Shown: positions 26,441 to 38,300 of the stretch, piece by piece | Layout: every line of letters starts with the position of its first letter | Numbering within the stretch: the stretch's first letter is position 1 | From: Pyrocephalus nanus | Taxonomy: Eukaryota; Chordata; Aves; Passeriformes; Tyrannidae | NCBI GenBank assembly: GCA_038380795.1 | Contig: CM076259.1 | Location: 21,310,977-21,374,976 of the forward strand | Reading direction: 5' to 3' | DNA: 64,000 nt | Position numbers and translations under genes: made by a program | The notes under the pieces: generated by a model | Seen by the model: the letters and a program-made list of their open reading frames with translations, nothing else | The model's database searches: none | What the model was told of the DNA's origin: nothing

Positions 26441-27159
26441 CAATCCAGCAGATGGTGTTAGCTGGCTACTTAATGACTCGCATGGGATGAAAAGAATATC
26501 TCGTTGGTGACAGAACTAAAAGGAAGCAAGAAAAAACAGTTTTGCAGGGATGTTCAGTGAATCTGAAAGCTGTGATAGGCTCCTGTTCTAAGCATCTGTG
26601 TGTACGCTTTCAGCTTACTACTGCTAGGGGGTGGGGAGCTTCATAGTTGTAGTAATTGATTTAAATCAAGACTTCTATGACATCTATCATACTTTTTCAT
26701 CTAAGGGTTTAGGCATGCTTGAGTGCAATGGAGCAGAAAAAAAATATAACTACTGGCCCTCGTTGAGCATTTTGGGGTTGGGAGGTATATAAATTATTTT
26801 TTTGTGTTTATTTTTCAGTTGCATTTTTTCCTTGCATACACCTGAAGAGTGAAGTGGTACAAACTCTGTGCCATGCACTCCTGTGACAGAAGTATTTCCT
26901 AAATCACACTATCCATACAAAAGACATAAGTCATGTGGAATGAGTAAAATGTGAGCTGAGCAGGTTGTATGCTGTCCAGCCCGGCTAAAATACAACATCA
27001 GTTTCTGACTGTTCGGTTAGCTGGTGTGATGAACGCACTGGGTCTTGATTAAGCTTCTACAGAACAAGTGTCTATCTATACTGCTGACCTAGATCTGTTA
27101 TAGATGATGATATTACATGTGGATATTGATAAGTGTGAAACTATGAGTGCCTCTGGGTA

Positions 27160-27213
27160 AAAAAACAAACAAACAAAAAACCAAACCCCAACCAAACAAA
27201 AAAAAAACCCATA
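27160..27213. repeat. A/C-rich low-complexity block
   Basis: (AAAC)n-like sequence with ACCAAACCCCAACCAAAC in the middle, the complementary-strand version of the T/G-rich blocks elsewhere in the window. Confidence 0.8.
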
Positions 27214-27254
27214 AACCAGCTTGAACAGATATAGAAACAAATAGGCTGTAAATT

Positions 27255-27640
27255 GCCATTTAAGAAAGATCTTGGGTTATTGTGGGTATTTCATAGATTG
27301 GTTAGCACACAGTAGTTAAAAAGTTAAGAATTGCAGAGAAAGATAGATAATCAAACATCTGTTCTGCTGCTGTATAACTCTGGTATAACCTACCTCTTGA
27401 ATACTGCAGCCAGTTGTAATAACTCTGTCTTAAAAAGTGTATAGAAGAGCAAGAAAAAATATGGGAATAGGCAACAGGAATAGTCCAAGGCATGGACTCA
27501 CTACTATGTGAAGAGGGCATAAGCGGATTGACTCTTTGCCCTGGAAGAGAAGGGACTAGGGTAGGATATGAGTGATTGCTGTAAATGAGATGCTAAACAT
27601 GAACAGTGAAAGACTACTGCTATTTACTGAAATGTAGTTG
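27255..27640 (+). mobile_element. Ancient CR1-family LINE ORF2 fragment
   Basis: Strongly diverged text keeps the order of the end of CR1 ORF2: AAGATCTTGGGTTATTGTGG (dLGVIVD-like), ACCTACCTCTTGAATACTGC (RPHLEYC-like), AGCAAGAAAAAATATGGGAA, GAAGAGAAGGGACTAGGGTA (LEKRRLRGD-like) and GATATGAGTGATTGCTGTAA. It resembles the reptile-type CR1 subfamilies more than the young bird CR1 copies. Many stops and frameshifts. Confidence 0.65.
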
Positions 27641-28504
27641 GAGACAATGCCCAAAAGTTTTTGTTTTGTTGTTTGTTTGGTGTTTTTTTTAGGACTTTCA
27701 CTTCCCATAGTGAAATCATGGAGCTTATAGTCTCTTGATTTTTCTTTTTTCTTTGTGGAATTTGGAGAAATAAATTCATCCAAAAGAGGTTGGGCTAGTT
27801 CAGAAAAACCCATGTCTGCTGTGAAGCATCAATGTATGAATTTGGGTTCTGGCATTATAAGATGAGAAGGGTCCGCCTACACTCTCTCTTTCTAGTCTCT
27901 TGCTAAGCTTAGTCTTTGCTGGCAGTTTCTGGCAGGTCACACAAAGGTTTGTTCAGTGGTTACTCTAAGTGGCTACTGAAAAAGGGACTACAGACTTGTG
28001 AAGTTCTTCCTTTCCTGTGAGATAATGATGCATATTTAAGCGATAGATTTAAGAGCTGGGGTTCTATAGGTGTGGTATGTAAGGCCTACAGGTAGGCTAC
28101 TGCACCCTGTTATTCAGAGAGCTGCTTATACAACTTAGTCTACATCTGCTTCTGCCTTTTAAAGCTGCCTTTTTCCTGGACCCTGGAGCTGGGGTCAGGT
28201 GTGCTGGTAAGATTCACCTTAACATCAGACAGTTAACAGACTGGCATAGAAAATCATCAGCACAACAGGCTTGACATGCCAGTCGAAGGCATAATTTATA
28301 CAGTCCCAGGAAATTTGTTTTTATAAAGTGACGGCTTTTAATGATGGGATAATGTATTCTACTTGGTAGACTTGTTCCCAAGCAGTCACTAAAGATAGCA
28401 AGCATTAGGGTATACAGATGTCCTGGGTAGAGGCACAGAAGATGAAAGAAAGGCAGAGTATCATGACTTGTCTGCTAATAGACTGCAGAACTGCTTCTTT
28501 TTGA

Positions 28505-28700
28505 GAACATTTTTTGTGAGTTTGTTTTTGTGGTGATTTTTTTGTGTGTGGGGGTTTTTTTTGTTGGTTTGGTTTGGGGTTTTGTTTGGAGTTTTTGTTT
28601 TGTTTTGGGTTTTTTTGTTTGTTTTGGTTTGGGGTTTTGTTTTTGTTTGGGGTTTTTTTTGTTGATTTTTTTTTTAATGGTTTTGGGCTTTTTTTTAATT
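28505..28700. repeat. T/G-rich low-complexity block
   Basis: Nearly 200 bp of T runs broken by GG, GGG and GGGG with almost no A or C on the + strand. Several GGGG runs are spaced too irregularly for a clear quadruplex array. Confidence 0.85.
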
Positions 28701-28774
28701 TATTCCTCTGACAGGACAGGGGGCTGGCTTCTGTCCTGTAGGACGTAAATCCATATCCAGTAATTAGAATTATG

Positions 28775-28850
28775 TAGACCATAACATTTAATCTTAGGGC
28801 ATCCCAAAGCAATTTACAGGCTACTGAAGGCAAAAGGAGCCTTATCAGAA
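28775..28850 (+). repeat. Ancient amniote SINE-like fragment (tentative)
   Basis: TAATCTTAGGGCATCCCAAA followed by GCAATTTACAGGC resembles old amniote SINE text (CATCCCAAAGCACTTTACA). Judged from memory. Confidence 0.3.
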
Positions 28851-29489
28851 GGTGATCTGGGAAGCTAAGTCATCCCGAAGTATGACTACCCCTTTCCTAG
28901 ATGGAAATCATGTGTCCATTCTGGCCTGTAGAGGGGACACCCTCACTCTGCCCTACATGAAGAAACACCCACCCTCCAGGAAGCCCTGCTTCCTATATTT
29001 TGGCATTCCTGACCAGCTTGTAGAATCCTTTAGAGGCGAAAAGGCTATGGTCTTGCCTCATGCCCTGAGTTTTCACAGAGGATTTGCTTTCTTCCATGTC
29101 TTCCCTTTTGTTGGATTTCTCAAGAAACAGTAAAGGAAAAAAGCGTGGAAGGAAAGGCTTCTGGTTAGTGCATCTCAAAGCCCTTTCTGGTTTGAAGGGG
29201 AATGTTGTGCTTAGCAGTGCTGCCTTGATGCCTCATACATGTACAATTCTGCATTGCAGATCTGATGTAGATGAGCTGGCTGAGTATGTAATATCCTGTG
29301 CTTGGGCATTAAAGCTGTCTCCTCAGGCTTGCTTAGCTCTCAGTTACTTTTAAAATAAATCTTTAAACAAAAGGTAATAAAATCTCATCACTGCTTTCAT
29401 CCTTTCTGGTTTCATCATCTGTAGATGCAGACCTCAATGGAAATGGACTCATCCTCACTTTTGCAAACAATAATTCTCTTAAGTTAGTG

Positions 29490-29560
29490 GGTTTTGATTG
29501 TTTGTGGGTTTTTTTTGTTTGTTTGGTTGGTTGTTTTTGTTTTTGTTTTTTTTTTTCCAC
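29490..29560. repeat. T/G-rich low-complexity block
   Basis: TTTGTTTGTTTGGTTGGTTG and long T runs ending at a poly-T before CCACTCAG. Confidence 0.8.
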
Positions 29561-32117
29561 TCAGTGTCAATTTAGCTCATCAGTTTCTAAGGCAGCTGTA
29601 TATGTCCCCATGCTGTGTGAACTGAAGGGGACCAGAGGCTCTCAAAATGGTCCTTGGCAGCCAAGAGGATGCAAGTTCATAAATAATGGTTGCTGTGGCA
29701 ACACATCAGTACTGTCCCTGGGCTGAATTTTCACTGGTAGGTGCTAACATCTGAAATTATTAAGCTGGACTGGGAGCTGTGTTGGTGACAGAGGACTGCA
29801 AAATGGGATTAATCACTTGAGGTATATTAAGCGAAAATATTCAGTCCTTGCCCAGATGACTCTGAAGTCTGGATGAAGGGATAACACAGCATTTAGTGGG
29901 TTTTGGCTCTTCAGATGAAGTCCACAGGTTTTTCTTTTGTTCTCTTGTTGCCAGTCTTTGCAAAAAGTCCAAGGGCTGATATAGGCAGATTTCAGGTGTG
30001 TTCAGAATCCTCCTATACTTGCCAATGACCACTAACCAGACACTGTTGGGAATCTACACTGCCAGTGTCCATACTGAGGCCTAGTTTTCAAAATCTTCAG
30101 CATGGTTTTAGCACAAACGGAAACATAAATTTTAGGAAATGGAAGCATTGCTCAGGAATCTAAGCATCTTCATTTCTTTTCCCAGTTATGCTTCTTAAAA
30201 ACAACTTGCTCTATATTTAGAGGCCATCTAGAAATAAGATTTTCAATCTTTCATGTATTAATATTCTCTCTGGACTGGAAAAACAGCATGCATTATTCAA
30301 ATGGCCTGTATGCTGTATGTTTGTTTGTGTTTTGGAGTTCATTATCAAATAAAACTGAGTCAGATTAACTGAATTGTATTTACACTGTTACTTTTTGGTG
30401 CATATGCATTAACTCCTTGCCTTTACATTATCTTTCTGGGATGATAAAGGTTTATGTTGCCTTTTTTTCCCCCCTGTGTGTGTTTCTTTATTTTCCCCTT
30501 TTTTTTTTTAAATGAAAATATATTTGTTACTTCCATTCATATAGCAGCTCTGGAGCTTGAGAAGTCTACTTTATAAAATATTTCCTGTTTTCAGCATTAA
30601 TTAGATCATGTATCCTTCTCTTTATATGAAGTTGTTTTGTTTTTTTTTTTTTTTTCTGGTGATAGCTTTGGATTTCATGGATTATAGCTTGGATTTTTAA
30701 AAAAAAGTCTTTCTTTTAATAACCTATCTTTTCTCACAAAGTATGTTTTGTTATTATAAAACATGTTAATTTCTTCTGGACTTATTGATGTCTTAAGATA
30801 TTTATTCCTCTTGTACTGTGCATGCAGTATCACACTAATGTACCTTAAATGGCCACATTTTGCCTGATGACTTGGTACAGGGCTCTCAGAAGTTCCAGAT
30901 ATGGTAATTGGTATATGACATTGGATCTTATTCTATTTTTACGAACTGTTGATCTTCTGTGAACTTGTGGTGCCAGCGGCTTTTGCTTGAAGAATTTTAC
31001 TCTGCTTTCCCCGCCCCCCCCCCGCCCCCATCTCCTTATGATACTTGTCCCAAACTCAACCTCACCCATTATTTTCCATAGGAAAGCAGTGTTCTTATCT
31101 GTTTTCAGTGATGCAGGAAAATACTTGTCTGGCAACAGTGTAAAATAACTGCAATATTTCAACAGCCTCACAGTGATTTGGTGTCTGAGAACTGAGTAAT
31201 AGTGGTGATTCTTTGCAAACGTGGGCAGTATCAACTTGCAGAGCTTCTGTGTGCCCATTATTGAAGAATACATACATTTTGCAGATGCATTTGGTTTAGC
31301 AAATAGTCTCACAACATAGTTCTTAAACTGATTCCCTCCATATTTGAGCCAACTGCTCCTCTGGAATGATTAGAGCAGATGGGGATTACCTTTCCTGCGA
31401 ATCTGTGCTGCAGCCTTCCTCTTCTACAAAACCTTTTGAACTTTGACCAGGTCAGAAAACCTGTTGTAATAATTTGCTTGTGGTTGCCTTCAAAGGTAAC
31501 CATCGGCTGATGCATCATCTCCTCACGCTGTTGAGGACTGAGAGAAAAGAGCTAATAATAGCTTTTCACCCATGCTACAGGAAGCTGAAGTATTTCTCCC
31601 CACTTTCCTCATCTGAGGTAAAAGGATTCAGCTTCATTCTAGAAATCAGTAACTGTACTCCAAGATAAGGAAAGCTTCTCACCATGGAAATCATGTCCCT
31701 GTGCAAGGTTGTGTAAGGTTCCGTCAGTTCTGCCCTCAGGCCTGGAATTATCTGTCAACATATTAAGGGAATTTAAACAACTAAATGAAATTTAGGTGAA
31801 TGGCAAAAAAAATTAATTCAGGAAGGGAGCCAGCATTTACTTTGTCCTTCCCTGATCTCTTAGCATAAATAAGAAAGTACTGTTGATAGCTAGAGTTTGT
31901 TCTAGTGTGACTGTAAAGTCTCATACTCCTGCCTCCTCTCTCTCCCTCCCAACCCTGGAAGAGAATATTTCAGAACAAACTGAATTTACAGATAGCTGGA
32001 TAGTTGCATACTATCTTCCTTTTGCACCTGTTGGGAAGTAAGGACTCCACAGGGCCTTGAGAATTACTGTTCCTTGCAGAAAAGATTTCAGGCAGAGACC
32101 TGGGTAAATGGCTTCTA

Positions 32118-32342
32118 TTTTTTTGTTTTGGTTTGGTTTGGTTTTTTTGGTTTTTTTTGGGGGGGAGGTAGAGCATGATGGTATGTATGTTTTGGTTTTA
32201 TGTGGGTTGTCTTTGTTTGTTTGTTTGTTGTGGGGTTTTTTGTTGTTGTTTGGTTTTTTGTTGATTTTCATTTTGTTTGTTTTGGTTAGGAGTTATTTGG
32301 TTTGGGTTTGGGAAATTTTTTTTTTTGGGGGGGGGAGAGTTT
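32118..32342. repeat. T/G-rich low-complexity block
   Basis: Over 200 bp of TTTGG, TTTTTTGG, (TTTG)n and two poly-G runs (32159-32165 and 32329-32335), strongly biased to T and G on the + strand. Confidence 0.85.
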
Positions 32343-32419
32343 TCTTTTTTTCTGCCCAAGTAAATTGAAACGAGAGATTCAGAGGGGATCTATTGAAGTA
32401 ACTTTTATTTTGAGGGAAG

Positions 32420-32602
32420 AGTCAGGCAGAGGGCAGGTTGCCACCAGAGCTGTGGTGCCTCCATCCTTGGAGGTTTTGAAGACCTGACTGGATAAATCCC
32501 TGAATATCCTTGTCAGATTTCAAAGCACAATGTGCTTTAAGCAGAATATTAGACTAGGAATCTCCTAAAGTTTCTTTCAACCTGCATTATCCTTTGAACA
32601 CC
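32420..32602 (+). mobile_element. CR1 3' end fragment, older subfamily
   Basis: CTTGGAGGTTTTGAAGACCT, GACTGGATAAATCCCTGAAT, GCTTTAAGCAGAATATTAGA and TTTCTTTCAACCTGCATTAT match the diverged CR1 tail that in other copies reads GGAGGTTTTCAAGACC ... GGACAAAGCCCTGA ... CCTTCCAACCTGAATTATTC. Confidence 0.75.
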
Positions 32603-34223
32603 AACCTTCCCTAAGCTCACGGCAGTGCAGTCACGCTTGGCACTAGCCTGTGTGAACAAACAAGGTCCCAAATTCTCAGCATTGCTTACAAGTTCAGAGA
32701 AGGTTTTGGATCATCTCTGCCTATGATGTATTCTTGCTATTTGAAAGCAATAAAGATACTACAGAGTGTATTTTTTTTAATCCCACGGGAATAACTGGAG
32801 TGCACTAGCACGCACTCAGTCTCAAGTGAGCTATTATCAGAGGGTTTTCTTGATCCTCACCAGTAGCTCTTCCTTGCCTCTGACAGACTTTCAGTTTTTG
32901 TTTACTTCCCAGCAGGACAGTAGCATTCTAATTAAAGTGTTAGAATTTGTGCCAGTTTATTGTAATTCCTTGTGTGGATGCTCAAAGCAACATAAATGAC
33001 ACCAGAAAAAGGTGAGTGTACTGAAGGCTAAGTTTATGTGCACAAGGAACCAACATCAGTAATGTTAAAATCATGCCAGTGTAGTTTTGCTGGAAAATCC
33101 TCCTTTGTAGGGAAGCCTGATGACTATCTCATACTTTTGAGTTTGATCTGAAAGGTCACATTAGGCTTGTGCTGTGCATGGTCAGCAAAATAGTCCAGTA
33201 CCTTCATATGAGATCCAAAAAGCTCAGAAGCTCGTGTCATCTCTTCAGCTGCTTACGCCAAAATGCTGGACATGAAAGACCAAATTCTGTTTCATGTTTT
33301 GCGAGGCTTTCCCGGTCACTTCTGCTTTCTTTTTGCTATGACCCCCTTACTGAGTGGCTGAAGGGTCTGCTTTCATTCCCACCCTCCAATGACTGCTTTA
33401 GCTCAGGAATACTCAGCCTTTCCCATATCACAGATATCTTTTCACATGTCCATCCTCCCAGACCTGCAGGTACTCTCTGCCTTTTGCTAACAGGATGCTT
33501 AGGGCATATTTTTCACCTTTGTGGTTTCTCTGCTCTGTCTGTAGGGCAGGCAGTTACAGAGGGGCTTGGGCCATGGCTCTTTACAAAAGTAGATGCTTTC
33601 CTCGACTTCCAACAGTGTATTTCTTATGCTCTGCCAGTAGCAGACCTCAAAGCAGACTGGTTGGGTTTTGTTCTGAAATTGTCACTGGGCTGAAATGCTT
33701 TGCTGAGAGCATTTTCATGGTGGAAATGCAGGAATTATAATCCTGTTGCTGTGTCTTGCCTTGCTGCTCTGCATGACTCGTTTTCATAATTTGTTTACTG
33801 CACGATGCTGGAGAAGAAAAGAAACAATGTTTGTTCCTGTGACAAGTGAAACAGTTGGGACGTGGTCAGCAAGCAAGTCAGTCTACATGGTCAAAACAAA
33901 AAACTTTTTTGAGAAATTATAGCAAAGATTGGTTTTAGGCAGAGAAGCCATAACTTCAAAAACAATTTTTAACAAATCGTGGTCCCATTCTTACACAGGA
34001 GTCTGATGATCACACATAAGGAACAGAAATTAAAGGAATATCAGACTTCCAAAAAACAAACACCCATGAGAAAGGAACAGCTTGCCCCCTCCACCTTTCA
34101 CAAGTGCTCAAATATTGTACCTAAGCTGCTGCTTGAAGATCAAGGCCAGTCTGGGAGCTAAACTAAAGCAAACTTCCTCCTGCTGAAAAGCTAGGTATGT
34201 CTATTGGATTGACTCAAAAACGT

Positions 34224-34258
34224 AAAACAAACAAACAAAAACAACAACAACAACAAAA
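34224..34258. repeat. (AAAC)n / (CAA)n microsatellite
   Basis: AAACAAACAAACAAAAACAA followed by CAACAACAAC and an A run. Simple sequence. Confidence 0.85.
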
Positions 34259-35297
34259 AACTTGGAAAAAAAAACAGGGAGGAAGAGGAGAGTCTTATGT
34301 CTTAGCTTCAAGTTGCCATCAGATTGCTGTCAGGGATCAAACTAGCATGGCAAACATTAGCCTTGTCTCTTTGCTTCCAGCAGAAATGCTCCCCTGGCTG
34401 TCTTTTCCTTTTTTTGTCTCACTGGGAAGTTTTGCTTTATCTGTAGCTCTCACTTTCCTGTAGCAAATCCCAGACAAGTGGATGGTGGGGCCATTCATTT
34501 CATAGACCCAATACCTTCAGGCTCCTACCAATAGCCATTTTAAGCTGCCTTCAGGGAATAACTTAATTAAAAACAAGAGGTGAAAACAAAAGATATCAGA
34601 CTAACTTTGTTGGAATTATTGAGTGGGCTCTGTGGTACATATGGAGTAGATAAATACTCAGATGTCCTTGTTTCAGCAAAGGTAATCTAACATCCATATC
34701 ATTTACCCCCGAAGGATGCTAAAGAAGGGTTAACTTGAACAGCTTTGGGGGACTTTAGTATTGTTTAGCTAAAAAGTTTCAAGCTCTCTTCAAGCCTGTC
34801 CTTGCAGTTGAGAGGAGGTAAATAGGGTATTTCCAAGATAAGATGACTTGCCTGGACAGTAGGGGTTGGACCTAGAAACTGTAAGGCTTTGGCAGGCTCC
34901 GGATTTGTGCATTGGGCTGTGCCAGCCCCCACTTCCGAGCGTGAGTTTAAATTATGGAGCATCTGACGTTGATGAACATCGTAGGTTAATGTCTAAGACA
35001 GGATATTATGTTTAATTTATAGGTATTGCTCAGTGGAAATGGTAGTAGGGTTATTTGTTAACCACGCCTGTCTGGAAGCGGTATGAAAGTTGAATAAAAC
35101 CAAGTGTTTGCTGTCTCTGCCCTTCTGCCCCAACTGTTTTATTTTTCCTTCTGTAAGTCCCAAGACTAGCACATTCAAAATGCAAATGCTCTTTGATAGG
35201 AGCTTCTGTGACTTTGTTGCATTATCTGTGCAGCTCCAGGTTTCAGGGGACCTTCACACAGACAAAATTGATCAGCAGCAGGAGGAGGAAAATAGCT

Positions 35298-35326
35298 GTT
35301 GCCGCAGCAACCGGTGATGACTCAGC
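35298..35326. promoter_or_regulatory. X-box (RFX-type) beside Maf/ARE-type site
   Basis: GTTGCCGCAGCAAC (35298-35311) is a near-perfect inverted X-box as bound by RFX factors. Six bases on, TGACTCAGC (35318-35326) fits the antioxidant response / Maf half-site consensus TGAC...GC. The surrounding 100 bp is locally GC-rich. Motif match only; function is inferred. Confidence 0.4.
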
Positions 35327-38300
35327 CCGGGTAGCAGGCAGCGAAAGCTGTGAGGCTGCAGTAATTTTCCAGATGCTTAATCCAGCTCTTGGTTCTTTAT
35401 TTCTCTTGCTGACAGGCAGAAGTCCTCCTCTGCCTTTCTATGCTCGGAGACCCACGCAGCCTGCAGCCGTACGTGATGCAGAGGAGTCCTTTGTGGTGCT
35501 TACCCAGAGTGGCGTCACAGAGACGTGTCTGGGTAATGCAGATGAAATACTCTACAGATTGAACTGTAGCCCCCAAAGGTGGTAAAAATAGAGCTGTAAA
35601 CTGCCTGTCTGCAAAAATACCCCAGTGTGTCATTGGCTGCACTCAATTCCTATCTACTAACTAACATCATGTTTACTGTAGCTCCAGCTACGATATATTA
35701 AATCAGTTCATCTTGTTTCTTTTCAGTAATGAGGCTGTTCTTGTGCTGCATACAGAATGTGGTAAAAAAAGAAAAGTGAACTGCATTCAGTACATGCATT
35801 TTCATGAATTATCTTCTCATTTTTCTATGACCTACTAGTTTTTGTGGACAAATTTCAGTCTGCATGTAATGAAATAGAGCAGGTTAAGAAACTTATCCAG
35901 GAAAAGGGCACCTCACATGTCTTTCAGGGAATACCTACTTTGTGGTTTTTCTGCAATGATTGCATTGTAATACAAGCATCACCCCATCTGGGGCACTTTT
36001 ATGAATGTTCAAGTAGTTATTTACCCATTCTAGTGGTGATGTGGAGTTCTTTGTGATTTAAATACGATGCTGAAGAATCCAAGTGTAACTAAAGGTAGCT
36101 TCAGCTTCTTTATGTAGAAGATACACATTCCCTTATAGAGCCAGAGAAGCAATTAGCACAGAGTGATGATGGAATTTGGTTTCCCTGCTCAAGTGAGTTC
36201 ATCTAGCTGTGGGGAAAATAAACCTGCTCTGTGGCATGTGGGGAAAATAGGAAAAATACCAACTGAGCCCTGTGTTTATTTCAGGAAGGTGAGATAAAGT
36301 ACTGATGCTGCCAGCTGCTGTCTCATGCAATCCCTGGAAGGCAGATGGCTTTCTGTGGGTGAATCAAGTGAGACCATCAGCTCCTTCTTCTATAATGTGG
36401 CCTCTGGCTTGCAAGCCCTCATGAAAGTTTTGGCAGGGTGTGCAGCTGCACTGCTGACAGGCTCTGCAATGTGTTTCTGCCTGCAGTCAAAGCCACCTAA
36501 AGCCACCAAGTGTGGTGCATGAGAAAGCTGTATGTGATGTTTGTTTTTCGCTTCTTATTGTGGTTGTCAGCTGCTAATCTGACCCGTCTTACATGAATAG
36601 GTATCGTCTTGAATCTTTGTCTCCTATCAGTAGATGGGATGTGTAAGCATTTAATGAATGTGCTGCGGCTGCTTTTCAGGGGAAACCACTTTTAAAGGGC
36701 AAAAATAGAGGCTCATCTAGTTACTGTGAGATCCTGAACTCACTCTTGGTATGCAGCTGCTCTTATCTGTGACCAGCTTTTGGATGTCCAAAGAAGAGTT
36801 CTACATCAATGCCTGATACTGTAACCTTTCTGGTTATAGTATCTGGTTTAGGACAGTAATCCTGTTTCACTTCATACCCTAATTGAAATAAACATACTAT
36901 GCAATGGAGGAATTAGCAAGAAAGATGCCCTTTCCAGGAGCACACAGTTTTTAAAGTGTAACAAACTGAGAGCCAAATATGAGATTTTGATCCATTTGTC
37001 TCATCCCCCCAAGATGGGAATCATTTGCTACCTGGGTAGTATGAAATATGTGATAACAAAAATATTGCTAGTCAGGTTATCTGCAATTTCAGCAACAATT
37101 ACTGCAAGCCTATGTAGTTGTGCTAGTTTTATTGTAGCATTCAGGGCTAGTTAGCACCAAAAGTTCTGCGGTCCTTGCAAGCTCCTTAAAGGAAATATTT
37201 AGATATCATAAATTGTGTTAAGCTAACGTATATTCTGTGAGCTCTAGAAAATATGTTGGCTTCTCTGTCTTTTTGGAAAAGAAAAAAAAATTAAACCCAT
37301 CTGTTTAATGCTGTGATATTCACTATTAATAATGATATATTACTTACTAATGCATCAGTTAGACTTCAGTAGGTTGTCTGAAATCTATGGAAATGCATCT
37401 GCTCTACTGACTGTAGATAACAGCGTTTGTGATTAGTTGCATGCTGGTTTCTTGGTTTGTAGAAGCTGGCTAAGGCCACTGTATCCAGTGAAGGTCCCCA
37501 AGTGCTCTTTGGCCTGTGAAATGATTTTATAAGGGATAGAAGCCTGACTGACTCCTTTTCAAGGTAATGCTATATTTCCAGATGTCTTTTTGCTTTTGGA
37601 AGATGGAATCACTAAAAATTGTGACTGGATAAAACCTTTAATAAGCAGGACAGCCATGGAATGGTTGGAGTTGAGGCATAAATCATGTACTAGTAGTCTT
37701 GCTGCTTCTCAAAATATGAAAACCTGCATATTTTTCTTTCTTAAGCCTTTTTGTACTAAAGGGTAAACTCTTCCAAATCTACTTGCTGAGGATCCTGTAC
37801 AATGGGAGCCTTACAATGTAGAAAGAAGTTCCCTCTTCCCTTTCAAAGTTATTCGATGCAGTGCCAGAATCAAACAGAAAATCACTGCTGAACTTGATGA
37901 AGCTCTGTAACCCGTGCCATGGACAAGCTACGGCATCTGGCCATGGATGAAAGCAAAGGATCCAGCCTGCATGTCAAAATCTGCCCCTCTCATGCACTCC
38001 CTTCTTGTTAGTCACTGACTATACAACGGCTTGGCTTCCAGTATTGCACAGAGAAGAACAGATTTGGAAACCAAAACTAGTTTTGCAGGTCACTGTAGTC
38101 TCCTTGTGGGGCAAGAGGTGTGAAGAGGGTGTTCAGTGGAGACACACTGCCTGATACAGTGCAGCACGTGTATGTGTGATTTCATAGCCAGCTGGCAGCC
38201 TCGAGGGACCTGGGGCAGAAGCACCATCCATCACTGCTGTTAGCTAGGGTGGTATTCCACTGAGGCAGCCAACTCTGCAGCTAGAAAATGGGCTGGTGTA

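Larger units (their letters stand above)
25786..27254. other. Downstream flank, no gene recognised
   Basis: Includes the 70-bp tandem duplication at 26301 and a CA-rich low-complexity run at 27160-27213. A 164-codon reverse-strand open frame (25788-26282) has no recognisable domain and contains T/G-rich sequence. Confidence 0.55.
27641..32415. other. Downstream flank, low-complexity rich, no gene recognised
   Basis: Contains T/G-rich blocks at 27660-27690, 28500-28700, 29490-29560 and 32118-32340, a probable ancient SINE piece at 28775, T runs at 30500 and 30640, and a C-rich run at 31011-31028. Predicted hydrophobic open frames inside the T/G blocks are artefacts of composition. Confidence 0.6.

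Noticed and set aside
28530..28748. Hydrophobic membrane-like short protein
   Set aside because: It is the translation of a T/G-rich low-complexity block, which always yields Phe, Gly, Val and Leu.
30845..31312. 155-codon reverse-strand open frame
   Set aside because: Passes through a C-rich run as GGGGG residues; no family match.
33169..33693. 174-codon open frame on the + strand
   Set aside because: It is the longest frame outside repeats, but no domain, signal or conserved motif is recognisable. Several frames of 140-170 codons occur at random positions in this window, so length is not evidence.
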